This document shows, piece by piece, positions 26,900-35,088 of a DNA stretch of 64,000 nucleotides. Where the stretch lies: assembly GCF_003073135.1 (NCBI RefSeq), contig NZ_PGDQ01000015.1:62001-126000 (forward strand), written 5' to 3'. The position numbers and the translations under genes were made by a program. The DNA is from Euzebya rosea (GTDB lineage: Bacteria; Actinomycetota; Nitriliruptoria; Euzebyales; Euzebyaceae). Within the stretch, counting starts at the first letter, position 1. Each line of letters begins with the position of its first letter. The notes beneath the pieces are model-generated. The model was not told where the DNA came from. It saw only the letters and a list, made by a program, of their open reading frames with translations, and ran no database searches.

Positions 26900-27466
26900 T
26901 CAGACGGCGGCGGCGAGGGCGCGGACCTGGTCGGTGTCGAGCAACCCGGGCACGAGCGTGCGGCTGGCCAGGATCACCGGTACGCCACCGACGCCGTCGC
27001 GACGGTGGGTCGCCATGAGTCGCCGTCGCGACGCCAGGGCCACGCGGTCGCTCAGCAGGTCGCCGACCGCCGTGCGGTCCAGCCCGGCGTCGTCGGCGAT
27101 GTGGACGAGGGTCTCGATGTCGTCGATCGTGCGCTGCTGCTCCCAGAAGGCCCGGTAGACCGCGAGGCGCAGCTCGTGGGCCCGTTCGGTCGTCTCACCG
27201 TGGGCCAGGAGCACGTGTGCAAGCCCGGTCGGCGGCAACGACCGGGGACGACGCAGCGACAGGCCCTCGGCCGCCGCCACCGGGGTCAGGCGGTCGATCA
27301 CGGCCAGCGTGTCGAGGTCGACGGGCATCGCCATGTCGATCCCGATGGCCTCGAAGCCCTCGAAGGCGATCGGCAGCCCCTCCCTGGCGAGGGCGGTCAG
27401 GCGCATCACGGCCACGGCGGCCGCCGGGGAGGTCGGGTCGTGGAACAGGGTCACCGCGTCGCTCAT
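26900..27466 (-). CDS. DsbA/FrnE-like thioredoxin-fold protein lacking the CxxC motif
   Basis: 188 residues resembling cytoplasmic DsbA-family (FrnE, 2-hydroxychromene-2-carboxylate isomerase) proteins. The N-terminal strand TLFHDPTSPAA stands where FWDxxCPxC is expected; no Cys remains. The helical insertion (about 70-145) and the C-terminal GVPVILASR, with a VPV element near the cis-Pro loop, fit the fold. Redox activity is therefore unlikely; isomerase- or binding-type roles are possible. The ATG at 27466 is chosen because the first beta-strand begins at residue 4. Confidence 0.7.
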   Translation of the reverse strand: MSDAVTLFHDPTSPAAAVAVMRLTALAREGLPIAFEGFEAIGIDMAMPVDLDTLAVIDRLTPVAAAEGLSLRRPRSLPPTGLAHVLLAHGETTERAHELRLAVYRAFWEQQRTIDDIETLVHIADDAGLDRTAVGDLLSDRVALASRRRLMATHRRDGVGGVPVILASRTLVPGLLDTDQVRALAAAV

Positions 27467-27525
27467 GCCACCCATCATGGGGGAACCCGCACCATCGGCG
27501 GCCCGTCGTTCGTCCAAGGCCTGCG

Positions 27526-29430
27526 ATGGTTCGCGGTTTCCCCTTCATCTCAGCGCGCGCGGCTGCCGCTCTGTCCCTCCTGGGACTGCTGGTGGCCGCA
27601 CTCGTCGTGCCCGCGTTCGCGTCGGAGTGGGCGGTGGTCGGCGGCGGCCCCGCTGATCCCGCGGCGTGGCCCTCGACGGTCGCGCTGATCCGGGCCGACG
27701 CGTCCGACGACGTGGCCGGACAGTTCTGCACCGGAACTGCCGTCGCCGAGGACCTCGTGCTGACGGCCGCCCACTGCTTCTCCTCGATCACGGGCGAGCA
27801 GTCGCGCACCGCATCCGACGTGCGGGTGGTGGCCGGACGGGCGGACCTGACCGACCGCAGCGTGGGCACGGACCGGCTGGGCGTCGACCTGTACGTGCAC
27901 CCCGACTTCATGGCCGCCAACCACCACAACGACGTGGCCCTGCTGCGCGTCGATGCACCCCTCCACGTGCCCGTCCAGCGGCTTGCCGAGGCCGGCAGGG
28001 CCACGCCCGATCCCGACACGGTCGGCGTCATCCTCGGCTGGGGGCGGACGGGGTCGGGGCCCGAGGCCTCGTCCTCGTCGACCGCGGTGCTGCACGAGGC
28101 CCATGTGCCGATCGTCTCGGCGGCCTCGTGCGCCGACGCCTTCGACCCCTCACCCGATCCCTCCCTGCACATCTGTGCCGGGGGCGGCGGGACCGAGGAC
28201 GATCCCCGACCCGACGCCTGCCGCGGCGACTCGGGCGGTCCGCTGCTGTTCCCGGTCGCCGACGAACCCGCCGAGCAGTTCGGCATCACCGCCTTCGGGT
28301 CGCCCCAGTGCGGCGTGGGCCAGCCCGGCGTGTACGCCAGCGTCGCCGCAGCCCGCCCGTTCATCGACGACGTCATCGCCGGCAACGTGGGACCGACCGT
28401 GCCCGAGGACGACCCCACGTTGGTCGACCGGGTCGTGCGCGTGGCGGCCGACTCGACGACGACGACGTCGCCGATCGAGCAGGCCGTGGCGTCCTCTCGC
28501 GCGGTCTTCGCCGAGGCCAGCAGCGACGTGGCCGTCATCACCCGCGACGACGCGTTCCCCGACGGGTTGGCCGGCAGCGCTCTGCTCTACGGCCGTGGAC
28601 CGCTGCTGTTCACCTCCTCCCGGGGCCCCCTGGCCGACGCGACCCGGCAGGAGCTCCGCCGTGCGCTTCGCCCCGGCGCCACGGTGTACGTCCTCGGCGG
28701 CCGGGCGGCCGTCCCGGAGGAGGCCGTCGAGGCGGTGCGCGCGGAGGGATTCGTCCCGGTCCGCCTCGCCGGTGACAGCCGCGAGACAACCGCGGTCGCG
28801 GTCGCCGACGAGGTCGTCGCCCGCTACGGCAAGGACAACCGACCCCCGTTCGGCACGGTCGTGCTCGCGACGTCCGGGGCGTGGCCGGACGCCGTGCTGG
28901 CCGGGCAGCTGTCGGTGTGGTGGGGCTACCCGATCCTGCTGGTGCCGGCCGACCGGATGCCGGAAGCGGTGGAGGCCGCCCTGCGGCGCATGCAGGTCGA
29001 CCGCCTGCTCGTCGTCGGTGGCCCGTCCGCGGTCAGCGACACGGTGGTCGACGTGGCCGCCCGGGTGAGCGGCGCCGATGAGGTCCAGCGGCTCGCGGGT
29101 GCCAGCCGGGCCGAGACCGGCAGCCAGATCGCGGCGTTCCATCGCCTGGAGCTCGCCGCGCGTGGACAGGCCCCTCCCGACACCGCGGTCGCCGTCAACG
29201 TGCGTCGCGACGACGGGTATGCCCACATCCTCTCCGCCGTGCCGATCGTCGGCGCCACGGCCGGGGTGTTCGTGCCGGTCGAGGGCGAGCACGGCGACGT
29301 CCTGCCGGGCCTGGTCGAGCTCCGCATCTGCGGCATGGGTGCGCAACCCCTCGCCGTCGGCGGCCATGACCTGATCACCGACGACGTGATGACCCGGGTC
29401 GCCCGAACGCTGGGGCAAGCAGCCTGCTGA
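27526..29430 (+). CDS. Secreted trypsin-like serine protease with CWB2 cell-wall-binding repeats
   Basis: 634 residues. A signal peptide (about 1-31, ending AFAS) is followed by an S1 protease domain (about 35-290): TAAHCF with the His, HNDVALLRV with the Asp, and CRGDSGGP with the catalytic Ser. All three residues are present. Cys pairs suggest disulfides. The C-terminal half (about 330-634) holds CWB2-like units (FPDGLAGSALL, VYVLGGRAAVP, RLAGDSRETTA, LVVGGPSAVSDT, RLAGASRAETG). It is thus a protease held on the cell wall. Neither pro-peptide cleavage site nor substrate can be assigned. The ATG precedes the signal directly. Confidence 0.9.
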   Translation: MVRGFPFISARAAAALSLLGLLVAALVVPAFASEWAVVGGGPADPAAWPSTVALIRADASDDVAGQFCTGTAVAEDLVLTAAHCFSSITGEQSRTASDVRVVAGRADLTDRSVGTDRLGVDLYVHPDFMAANHHNDVALLRVDAPLHVPVQRLAEAGRATPDPDTVGVILGWGRTGSGPEASSSSTAVLHEAHVPIVSAASCADAFDPSPDPSLHICAGGGGTEDDPRPDACRGDSGGPLLFPVADEPAEQFGITAFGSPQCGVGQPGVYASVAAARPFIDDVIAGNVGPTVPEDDPTLVDRVVRVAADSTTTTSPIEQAVASSRAVFAEASSDVAVITRDDAFPDGLAGSALLYGRGPLLFTSSRGPLADATRQELRRALRPGATVYVLGGRAAVPEEAVEAVRAEGFVPVRLAGDSRETTAVAVADEVVARYGKDNRPPFGTVVLATSGAWPDAVLAGQLSVWWGYPILLVPADRMPEAVEAALRRMQVDRLLVVGGPSAVSDTVVDVAARVSGADEVQRLAGASRAETGSQIAAFHRLELAARGQAPPDTAVAVNVRRDDGYAHILSAVPIVGATAGVFVPVEGEHGDVLPGLVELRICGMGAQPLAVGGHDLITDDVMTRVARTLGQAAC

Positions 29431-29435
29431 CGTCG

Positions 29436-29466
29436 CGACGGGCCCGCCGTGGTGGCGGGCCCGTCG
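29436..29466. terminator. Strong hairpin between convergent genes
   Basis: Thirteen-base perfect arms CGACGGGCCCGCC (29436-29448) and GGCGGGCCCGTCG (29454-29466) with loop GTGGT. It lies between the protease gene (plus) and the acyl-CoA dehydrogenase gene (minus), so it probably terminates both. There is no U-tract. Confidence 0.82.
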
Positions 29467-29488
29467 AGGATGCTGGGTTGAGCCGTGG

Positions 29489-30490
29489 CTAGCCGAAGAC
29501 GAGGTCGGCGATGCGACCGCGGTGCCACGACGCCGTCCCGTAGGCCCCCTCCAGCGCCTTGCCGCGCTTGAGCCACAGGTGCAGGTCGTGCTCCCAAGTG
29601 AAGCCGATGCCACCGTGGGCCTGCAGGGAGTTGGTGTTGGCCGTGCGCTCGGCGTCGGAGGCGAAGGACTTCGCGACGCTGACCGCCTCGACCCGGTCGT
29701 CGGTGTCGTGCTGGACGGCGTAGGCGGCGTACCAGGTCGCGGCGCGTGAGGTCTCGACCTCGAGCACCGTCTCGGCCAGCAGGTGCTTGACCGCCTGGAA
29801 CGACCCCACGGGACGGCCGAACTGCTCGCGCTCCATGACGTAGGCGACGCTCATCTCCAGCACCTGCTGCCCGATGCCGTTGAGCCAGGCCGCCGTGGCG
29901 GTGGCCGCCCGGTCGAACGCCCGCGCCGCGGCTGCCGGATCGTCGGTGAGGAGGGTGTCCGGACCGGTCGTTGCCGTGACGGTGAAGACCCGGCGGGCGC
30001 CGTCGAGCGACGCCTGCGGGGTGGCCTCGAACTCGGTGGTGAGGTGCAGGGCACCGTCCACCTCGACCAGCAGCGCGTCGGCGATGTGGGCGTCGGCGAC
30101 CAGCGGCGCGCCGCCGAGCTGGACCGTCACCACGGCCTCACCGGCGGCGATCTTCGGCAACCACTCCGCCTTCAGCTCCTCCGAGCCGTAGTCGGCGATG
30201 GTCGGCGCGGCGACGGCAGCGACCTCGAGGAACGGTTCGGGCAGGTTCGCCCGTCCGGCTTCCTCCAGGAGGAGCGACATGTCGACGTCGCCCATGCCGA
30301 GGCCACCGTGCTCCTCGGGGATGGCCACGCCGACGAAGCCGGTCTCGGCCAGCTGCGCCCAGCGCTTGGGGTCACGGCCGGTCTCGGACTCCCACGCCTC
30401 GCGGACGACGGAGGCCGGGTACTCGCCGGTCAGGAACTCACGTGCACCCGACGCCAGGTCCTTGGCGTCGTCGGTGAAGTCGAACTGCAT
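29489..30490 (-). CDS. Acyl-CoA dehydrogenase, small subunit type
   Basis: FAD-linked first step of beta-oxidation. 333 residues, shorter than the usual 380-400. GFVGVAIPEEHGGLGMG in the N-terminal helical domain and QAHGGIGFTWEHDLHLW near the C terminus are clear family signatures. It lies nine bases downstream of a full-length acyl-CoA dehydrogenase gene, with its own AGGAGG ribosome-binding site. Such a 330/390 pair is what is seen in mycobacterial FadE pairs that form alpha2beta2 enzymes for bulky CoA substrates; this assignment is by analogy. No catalytic Glu can be assigned with confidence. Confidence 0.9.
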   Translation of the reverse strand: MQFDFTDDAKDLASGAREFLTGEYPASVVREAWESETGRDPKRWAQLAETGFVGVAIPEEHGGLGMGDVDMSLLLEEAGRANLPEPFLEVAAVAAPTIADYGSEELKAEWLPKIAAGEAVVTVQLGGAPLVADAHIADALLVEVDGALHLTTEFEATPQASLDGARRVFTVTATTGPDTLLTDDPAAAARAFDRAATATAAWLNGIGQQVLEMSVAYVMEREQFGRPVGSFQAVKHLLAETVLEVETSRAATWYAAYAVQHDTDDRVEAVSVAKSFASDAERTANTNSLQAHGGIGFTWEHDLHLWLKRGKALEGAYGTASWHRGRIADLVFG

Positions 30491-30499
30491 GGTGGCCTC

Positions 30500-31672
30500 C
30501 TACTTCCCAGCCACACGCGGTTCCTTGGGCAGCCCAAGGACGCGCTCGGCGATGATGTTCTTCTGGATCTGCGTGGTGCCGGCGTAGATGCACGCCGCAC
30601 GCGAGTACCAGTACTTCTTGTGCCAGGTGCCGTGGTCGACGGCGGCGTCGGCCTCGGGCGCCAGCTCGGCCAGCGGGCCCATGACGTCCATCCCGGTCTC
30701 GAAGATGTCGCGCTCCATCGTCGACCAGAACAGCTTGTTGAGGCTGGCTTCCGGCCCGACGGGTTTGCCGTTGGTGATGGAGGTGAGGGTGCGCTGGCCG
30801 TTGCGGCGGAACACCTGGTTGCGGACGTGGAGGGCGGCGATGCGGTCGCGGACCTTGGGGTCGTCCTGGGCACCGACGCTGCGGACGATGTCGACGAGGC
30901 CGTCGAGGTCCTTCTGGAAGCGGACGTGGCTGCCGAGGCCCGTGCCACGTTCGAACGACAGGGTCGTCATGGCGACCTGCCAGCCGTTGTCGACGCCACC
31001 GACGACGTTCTCGGCGGGGACCCGGACGTCGTCGAAGAAGACCTCGGCGAACCCGGCGTCGTTGTTGATCTGGTTGATCGGACGGACCTCGATGCCCGGA
31101 GTGGACATGTCGATCATCAGGTAGGTGATGCCCTTGTGCTTCGGCACGTCGGGGTTGGTCCGGACGAGGGTGAAGATCCAGTCGGCGAAGCGGCCTCCGG
31201 AGGTCCAGATCTTCTGGCCGTTGACGACGTAGTGGTCGTCCTCGAGCACCGCCGTCGTGCGGATCGCGGCCAGGTCCGAGCCGGCGTCGGGCTCGGAGAA
31301 GCCCTGGCACCAGATGTCCTCACAGGACAGGATCCCGGGCAGCCACTGGGCCTGCTGCTCGGGGGTGCCGTGGACCATGAGCGTCGGGCCGGCAAGGCCG
31401 AGGCCGAGGGTGTTGATGCGCTGCGGACCGTTCGCCCGTGCGTACTCCTCGGCGAAGACCGCCTGGGTCATGAGGTCGGCGTCACGGCCACCGAAGGCCT
31501 TGGGCCAGTGGATCGCGGCGTAGCCGGCGTCGAAGAGGGCGCGCTCCCAGGCCCGGTACAGCTCGAACTCCTCCTTGCCCTTGACGGGAGGCAGGTCGGG
31601 CACGTTGGCGGCCAGCCAGGTGGACACCTCCTCGCGGAAGGCCTGCATCTCTGGCGTTTCTCGGAGGTCCAC
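30500..31672 (-). CDS. Acyl-CoA dehydrogenase
   Basis: 390 residues, cytoplasmic flavoprotein. GYAAIHWPKAFGGRDAD, CQGFSEPDAGSDLA for FAD/substrate contact, GQKIWTSGG and TTQIQKNIIAERVLGLP are classical family motifs. It is the first gene of a two-gene operon with the 333-residue relative, most likely its partner in a mixed tetramer. The GTG start has AAAGGAT at a proper distance. The region upstream holds a good -35/-10 pair with a perfect palindrome just after the -10, so the operon is probably repressed by a TetR-type regulator. The ligand and substrate are unknown. Confidence 0.93.
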   Translation of the reverse strand: MDLRETPEMQAFREEVSTWLAANVPDLPPVKGKEEFELYRAWERALFDAGYAAIHWPKAFGGRDADLMTQAVFAEEYARANGPQRINTLGLGLAGPTLMVHGTPEQQAQWLPGILSCEDIWCQGFSEPDAGSDLAAIRTTAVLEDDHYVVNGQKIWTSGGRFADWIFTLVRTNPDVPKHKGITYLMIDMSTPGIEVRPINQINNDAGFAEVFFDDVRVPAENVVGGVDNGWQVAMTTLSFERGTGLGSHVRFQKDLDGLVDIVRSVGAQDDPKVRDRIAALHVRNQVFRRNGQRTLTSITNGKPVGPEASLNKLFWSTMERDIFETGMDVMGPLAELAPEADAAVDHGTWHKKYWYSRAACIYAGTTQIQKNIIAERVLGLPKEPRVAGK

Positions 31673-31689
31673 TACGATCCTTTCAGGTC

Positions 31690-31736
31690 AACTGACTCTG
31701 GTCAGTTTGTATACCCCTCGCGGGGTGCTCGCCCAA
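31690..31736 (-). promoter_or_regulatory. Promoter and operator of the acyl-CoA dehydrogenase operon
   Basis: Minus strand: -35 TTGGGC (31736-31731), 17-base spacer, -10 TATACA (31713-31708), then the perfect palindrome AACTGACTCTGGTCAGTT (31707-31690) covering the expected transcription start. The seven-base arms AACTGAC/GTCAGTT flank TCTG. A second small dyad ACCCC/GGGGT lies in the spacer. This placement suits repression by a TetR-family dimer; the regulator is not in the window. Confidence 0.75.
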
Positions 31737-31791
31737 TCCCGTTTCGGTCGACGGTCAGGGTTGAGACCGGGTATCCCGTCGGGACGCTCGC

Positions 31792-31797
31792 TACCGT
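31792..31797 (+). promoter_or_regulatory. -10 box TACCGT before the NmrA-like gene
   Basis: TACCGT ends six bases before the ATG at 31804 and would place the transcription start on that codon. No Shine-Dalgarno is seen. An in-frame GTG at 31798 is therefore less likely as start. Confidence 0.45.
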
Positions 31798-31803
31798 GTG
31801 GCC

Positions 31804-32619
31804 ATGCCGGTCATGGTCGTGGGAGTCGAGAACGTCGTCGGTCGTCGTGCCGTGGAGCTGCTGGTCCCTCGCGGAGGTGAGGTACGCGTCTTCGTGCAGG
31901 CTGCTGCGACGGACGGTGTCGAGGAGGAACGGCTGGCCGACCCCGATTCCTTCCGAGCCATGGGCTGCAAGGTGGCGCACGGGTTCCTCGACGACGAGGC
32001 CCACCTCGAGACCGCCCTCGAGCAGGTCCACACCGTCCTGCTGCTGGCCGGCCGTCCGACGGACGATCCGGACGTGTACCTGGACCGGGCAGCGACCGTC
32101 ATCAGCGCGGCCATCGGTGCGGGGTGTCGACGGCTGGTGCTGCTCAGCGACCTGGCGGTGACGGAGTCGGGAGGCAACCCGTGGCTCGAGGCGCTCGCCG
32201 AGGCGGAGTCGTTGGCTGCCGACGCGCCGATGGAGTCGGTCGTGCTCCGCTCCGCCCTGCTGTACGGGCACGACGACCCGTTGACCGTGGCGCTGGCCGC
32301 AGGCGCGGCAGGGGAGGGGGCGTCGGGTGCCCACTGGCCGATCGCTGCCGACGACGTGGCCATGGCTGCGGTGCTGGCCGACGCCGAACGCGAGCTGGAC
32401 ACATCCCTGCATGTGGTCGTCGACGTTGCCGGACCGGTCCGGGTGACGACCGCGGAGCTCGCCGCCGCGTTGGCGGACGTGGTGCCCGCGGAGGACGGCG
32501 AGCCGCTTCCGCCCGCCGCCCTGGACCTGGTGCACCGGGAGGTCGAGCGTCCCGACGGTGCGCTCGGCGTCAGCGGCGCGATGCTCGAGGACTTCGGCGC
32601 CTCCGTGGGCCAGCGGTAG
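31804..32619 (+). CDS. NmrA/atypical-SDR-like NAD(P)-binding protein
   Basis: 271 residues, cytoplasmic. Starts with a Rossmann strand MVVGVENVVGRRAVELL, in which the usual GxxGxxG is altered to GVENVVG. It continues with LEQVHTVLLLAG, AAIGAGCRRLVLLSDLAV and SVVLRSALLYG, the order of strands in NmrA-like atypical SDRs, which lack the YxxxK pair. Sensor or reductase roles both occur in the family. It is divergent from the acyl-CoA dehydrogenase operon, with 131 bases between them. Confidence 0.75.
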   Translation: MPVMVVGVENVVGRRAVELLVPRGGEVRVFVQAAATDGVEEERLADPDSFRAMGCKVAHGFLDDEAHLETALEQVHTVLLLAGRPTDDPDVYLDRAATVISAAIGAGCRRLVLLSDLAVTESGGNPWLEALAEAESLAADAPMESVVLRSALLYGHDDPLTVALAAGAAGEGASGAHWPIAADDVAMAAVLADAERELDTSLHVVVDVAGPVRVTTAELAAALADVVPAEDGEPLPPAALDLVHREVERPDGALGVSGAMLEDFGASVGQR

Positions 32620-32989
32620 AACCCGAGCTGGGGGACCGGCCGGTCTCGCCGACCGATCCCGCCCACACAGCCGCGTAGGTCGTGGAGCCGGGGCCCGGCC
32701 GGCCTCGATCGATCCTTCCCCACAGAGCTGCGTTGGTCGCACCTCGTGGCGACAATGCGGTGGGTGGTCGGGCTGCAACTAGGCGAGACATCCCCGCCCA
32801 GCCCGCTGTTCCGCGTGGCCGGCCGGCCTGCCTCCGCACCATCCACCGCTGCGGGACCACCTCTCCAGGCTCCCTGACCTGGACCGAGCAGGGGTCAGAT
32901 CGACGAGATGACTGCGGGTCGGCCGGGCGAACGGTCGACGTGGAACGGTTGTGGGCAGCCCGAGGGCCCCGCCGGCGGCGGGGTGCGGG
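32620..32989. repeat. 370-bp convergent intergenic region with a degenerate tandem repeat
   Basis: No gene is supported here. Two imperfect copies lie about 58 bases apart (32635-32682 and 32694-32739), both reading CCGGCCGG, CTCG, CGATCC, CCCACA, GCG, GGTCG in order. A short GGGTCAGATCG occurs twice as well (about 32892 and 32986). No promoter or clear hairpin with a tail is visible. It may be a decayed sequence. Confidence 0.5.
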
Positions 32990-34876
32990 TCAGATCGGTA
33001 GTCGTCCATCGCCGGGATCGTCCCGGTCCGTGCCAGTCCGATCCGGGGAGGTCCGACCTGGGGCCGTCCGGCCCGGGACGGTCTGGCCCGAGGACCGTGC
33101 CGTCCGGTCGGGTCCTGACGTGGTGGTCTGGTCGGGAATGCTGGGTCTGGGGTTGTCGTCGGGAAACCGGGTGGTCCGGGTGACGGTCTCACCGTCGCGG
33201 GTGCGGGTGATGGTGACGGTGCCGGTGGGCAGGTCGAAGGTCAGCAGCCAGCCGTCGTGGTGCACCGCGTTGTGATGATGGCGGCACAACGGCACCCCGT
33301 TGTCCTGATCGGTCGGCCCGTCGTGACGCCACCACTGGACGTGATGCAGGTCCGTCCAACCGATCGGCCTGCCACACGGCGTCCGATCCTCGACCGGGAA
33401 CCCACACCCACCGAACAACAACTTGGCGGCCGTGTGCTGGGCTGTCGTCCACGCCCTGGTGGTCCGACCGATGTCCAACGGCATCCCCCGCGCATCGATC
33501 ACCGCCCGGGTCAACCGGGCATCACACGCCAACCGCCGGGCCGTCTCCGGAGAGACCACCGTGCCGAACCCCCCGACCCCCGCGACCTCTGCCTCACCAG
33601 TCAACGTCGTCAGCGGGACGGTGATGGTGACGTGGGGCTTGATGCCCCGCGACGTGGGCAGCTCACCCGCCTGCAGCCCGGCGGTGATCAGGTCGAGGAA
33701 CGCGTCGTAGCGACGCTGCTCGGGGGTGCGTCGCTCGTCCTCGGGGGTGTTGGGCGGGTCGAACACATGGGCCGCCTCCAGGCCGGCGTGGAGGAGCTCG
33801 CGGTCGGTGTCGGTCAGCACCACCCGCAGCACCGTCTGCCCGGTGATCCGATCCGACCCGAACGTCACCGATCGGCGGGCCCGCTGCGCCGCGGCAGCAC
33901 GCTCCAACGCCGCCACATCAGCAGCCCGCAACATGTTGGCCTCGGTCCGCACCCGATCCGGCGACGCCCCCGCCACCGCCGACTCCAACAACGCCTCCCG
34001 GCGGGCCCTCCGGGCCGCCTCGTCCGCCGCCGCCTGTACGGCGGCCCGTTCGGCCCGTTCGCGGGCGAGCTGCTCCTCCCGAGCCGCGGCCTCGCGGGCC
34101 AGCCGCATCCGCTCCGCCAACGTCGCGGCCTCCGCCTGTGCCCGCTCATCAGCCAGACGACGCTCCTGACGAGCACGGTCCTCCTCAGCAGCCCTAGCGC
34201 GGGCGGCGGCGTCCTGATCGGCCGCCTGCTTCTCCGCCGCCGCCACCAACCCCGCCGCATGATCCCGCGAGATCACCCCCGCCTGCAACCGGTCCAACAC
34301 CTCCCCATCGTCAGCCAGGCCGACCGCCAGACGCACCTCACGTGCCGCCGTGGCCCCCGACAGGCCGAACACCCCCGCCACCCACGCCGACAACGACACC
34401 GCACCATCGCACTCAGGCAGACCAGCCACATCCGCCGCCACGATCCCCCGCAAACGCGCCGCCGACAACGCCGCATCCACCCCCGCGAGGCCCTCCATCG
34501 CGCGACGGACCGACCCCGGCTCGACAGCGCCCGAACCACCGTCGCCGGCCACCCCCGAGGCGGTGCCAGCAGCCATGCCCGCCAGCCAGTCGTTCAACCG
34601 GCCCAGGACCCCCAGCGCCTCACCCACCAACACCACCGGATCACCCTCCCCACCGGCACCCTCCGGACCGCCGAGCCCCCCAGCCCTGCCATCCGGCGGC
34701 TGACCAACCGTGTAGTCCGCCCCGTCCTCCCCCGCCAGCCACACCTCGGGCACCCCACCACCCGATGCCGGCAGCTCCTCCGCGAGGTAGGCGACGACGT
34801 CCTCCTCCGCAAGCCACACTTCCGCCAGCCGGCCACCCCACCAGGTCGGCCCGGCCTCCTCCACCACCGTTGCCAT
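32990..34876 (-). CDS. DUF222/13E12-type HNH endonuclease-like protein with coiled-coil insertion
   Basis: 628 residues, cytoplasmic. The DUF222 (13E12) region begins around residue 80 and is split by an Ala/Glu/Arg coiled coil (about 213-300), then resumes. A C-terminal HNH motif follows (about 485-535): GCGFPVEDRTPCGRP, DLHHV and LCRHHHNAVHH, with Cys and His that bind metal and cut DNA in related HNH nucleases. A Thr/Arg/Pro-rich tail ends the protein. The ATG has a perfect GGGAGGAGGTG 9-12 bases upstream; longer in-frame starts lack this. Mycobacterial 13E12 genes are DNA-damage induced, and this gene shares its promoter type with recA. Its target is unknown. Confidence 0.88.
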   Translation of the reverse strand: MATVVEEAGPTWWGGRLAEVWLAEEDVVAYLAEELPASGGGVPEVWLAGEDGADYTVGQPPDGRAGGLGGPEGAGGEGDPVVLVGEALGVLGRLNDWLAGMAAGTASGVAGDGGSGAVEPGSVRRAMEGLAGVDAALSAARLRGIVAADVAGLPECDGAVSLSAWVAGVFGLSGATAAREVRLAVGLADDGEVLDRLQAGVISRDHAAGLVAAAEKQAADQDAAARARAAEEDRARQERRLADERAQAEAATLAERMRLAREAAAREEQLARERAERAAVQAAADEAARRARREALLESAVAGASPDRVRTEANMLRAADVAALERAAAAQRARRSVTFGSDRITGQTVLRVVLTDTDRELLHAGLEAAHVFDPPNTPEDERRTPEQRRYDAFLDLITAGLQAGELPTSRGIKPHVTITVPLTTLTGEAEVAGVGGFGTVVSPETARRLACDARLTRAVIDARGMPLDIGRTTRAWTTAQHTAAKLLFGGCGFPVEDRTPCGRPIGWTDLHHVQWWRHDGPTDQDNGVPLCRHHHNAVHHDGWLLTFDLPTGTVTITRTRDGETVTRTTRFPDDNPRPSIPDQTTTSGPDRTARSSGQTVPGRTAPGRTSPDRTGTDRDDPGDGRLPI

Positions 34877-34922
34877 CGTCGCGTTCACCTCCTCCCGGAA
34901 TCCAGTTCTCGATGTCCCGATC

Positions 34923-34945
34923 AACCTACGCGGGGGGTGTGACAT
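34923..34945 (-). promoter_or_regulatory. DNA-damage-type promoter of the HNH gene
   Basis: Minus strand ATGTCA (34945-34940), 11 bases, then TAGGTT (34928-34923). The mycobacterial recA P1 promoter (RecA-NDp, PafBC-dependent) has TTGTCA, 11 bases, TAGTGT. The -10 is 46 bases before the ATG, leaving room for the strong ribosome-binding site. Confidence 0.7.
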
Positions 34946-35088
34946 CGGGTCCTCGGCCAGCACCGTGCACGGTCCCGCCGGCGCTGCTCGAACCGCTCCC
35001 GAGGGCGTCATCCGCTTGGCGACGCCGGCCCCGCCGGCCCGTCCGACTCCACCCGTTGTCCACGAGCGGCCGTCACTCCAACGGGGCG

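Noticed and set aside
33257-34942. Open frame of 561 codons opposite the HNH gene
   Set aside because: Pro/Arg/His-rich, no ribosome-binding site, and lies over a gene with DUF222 and HNH motifs.
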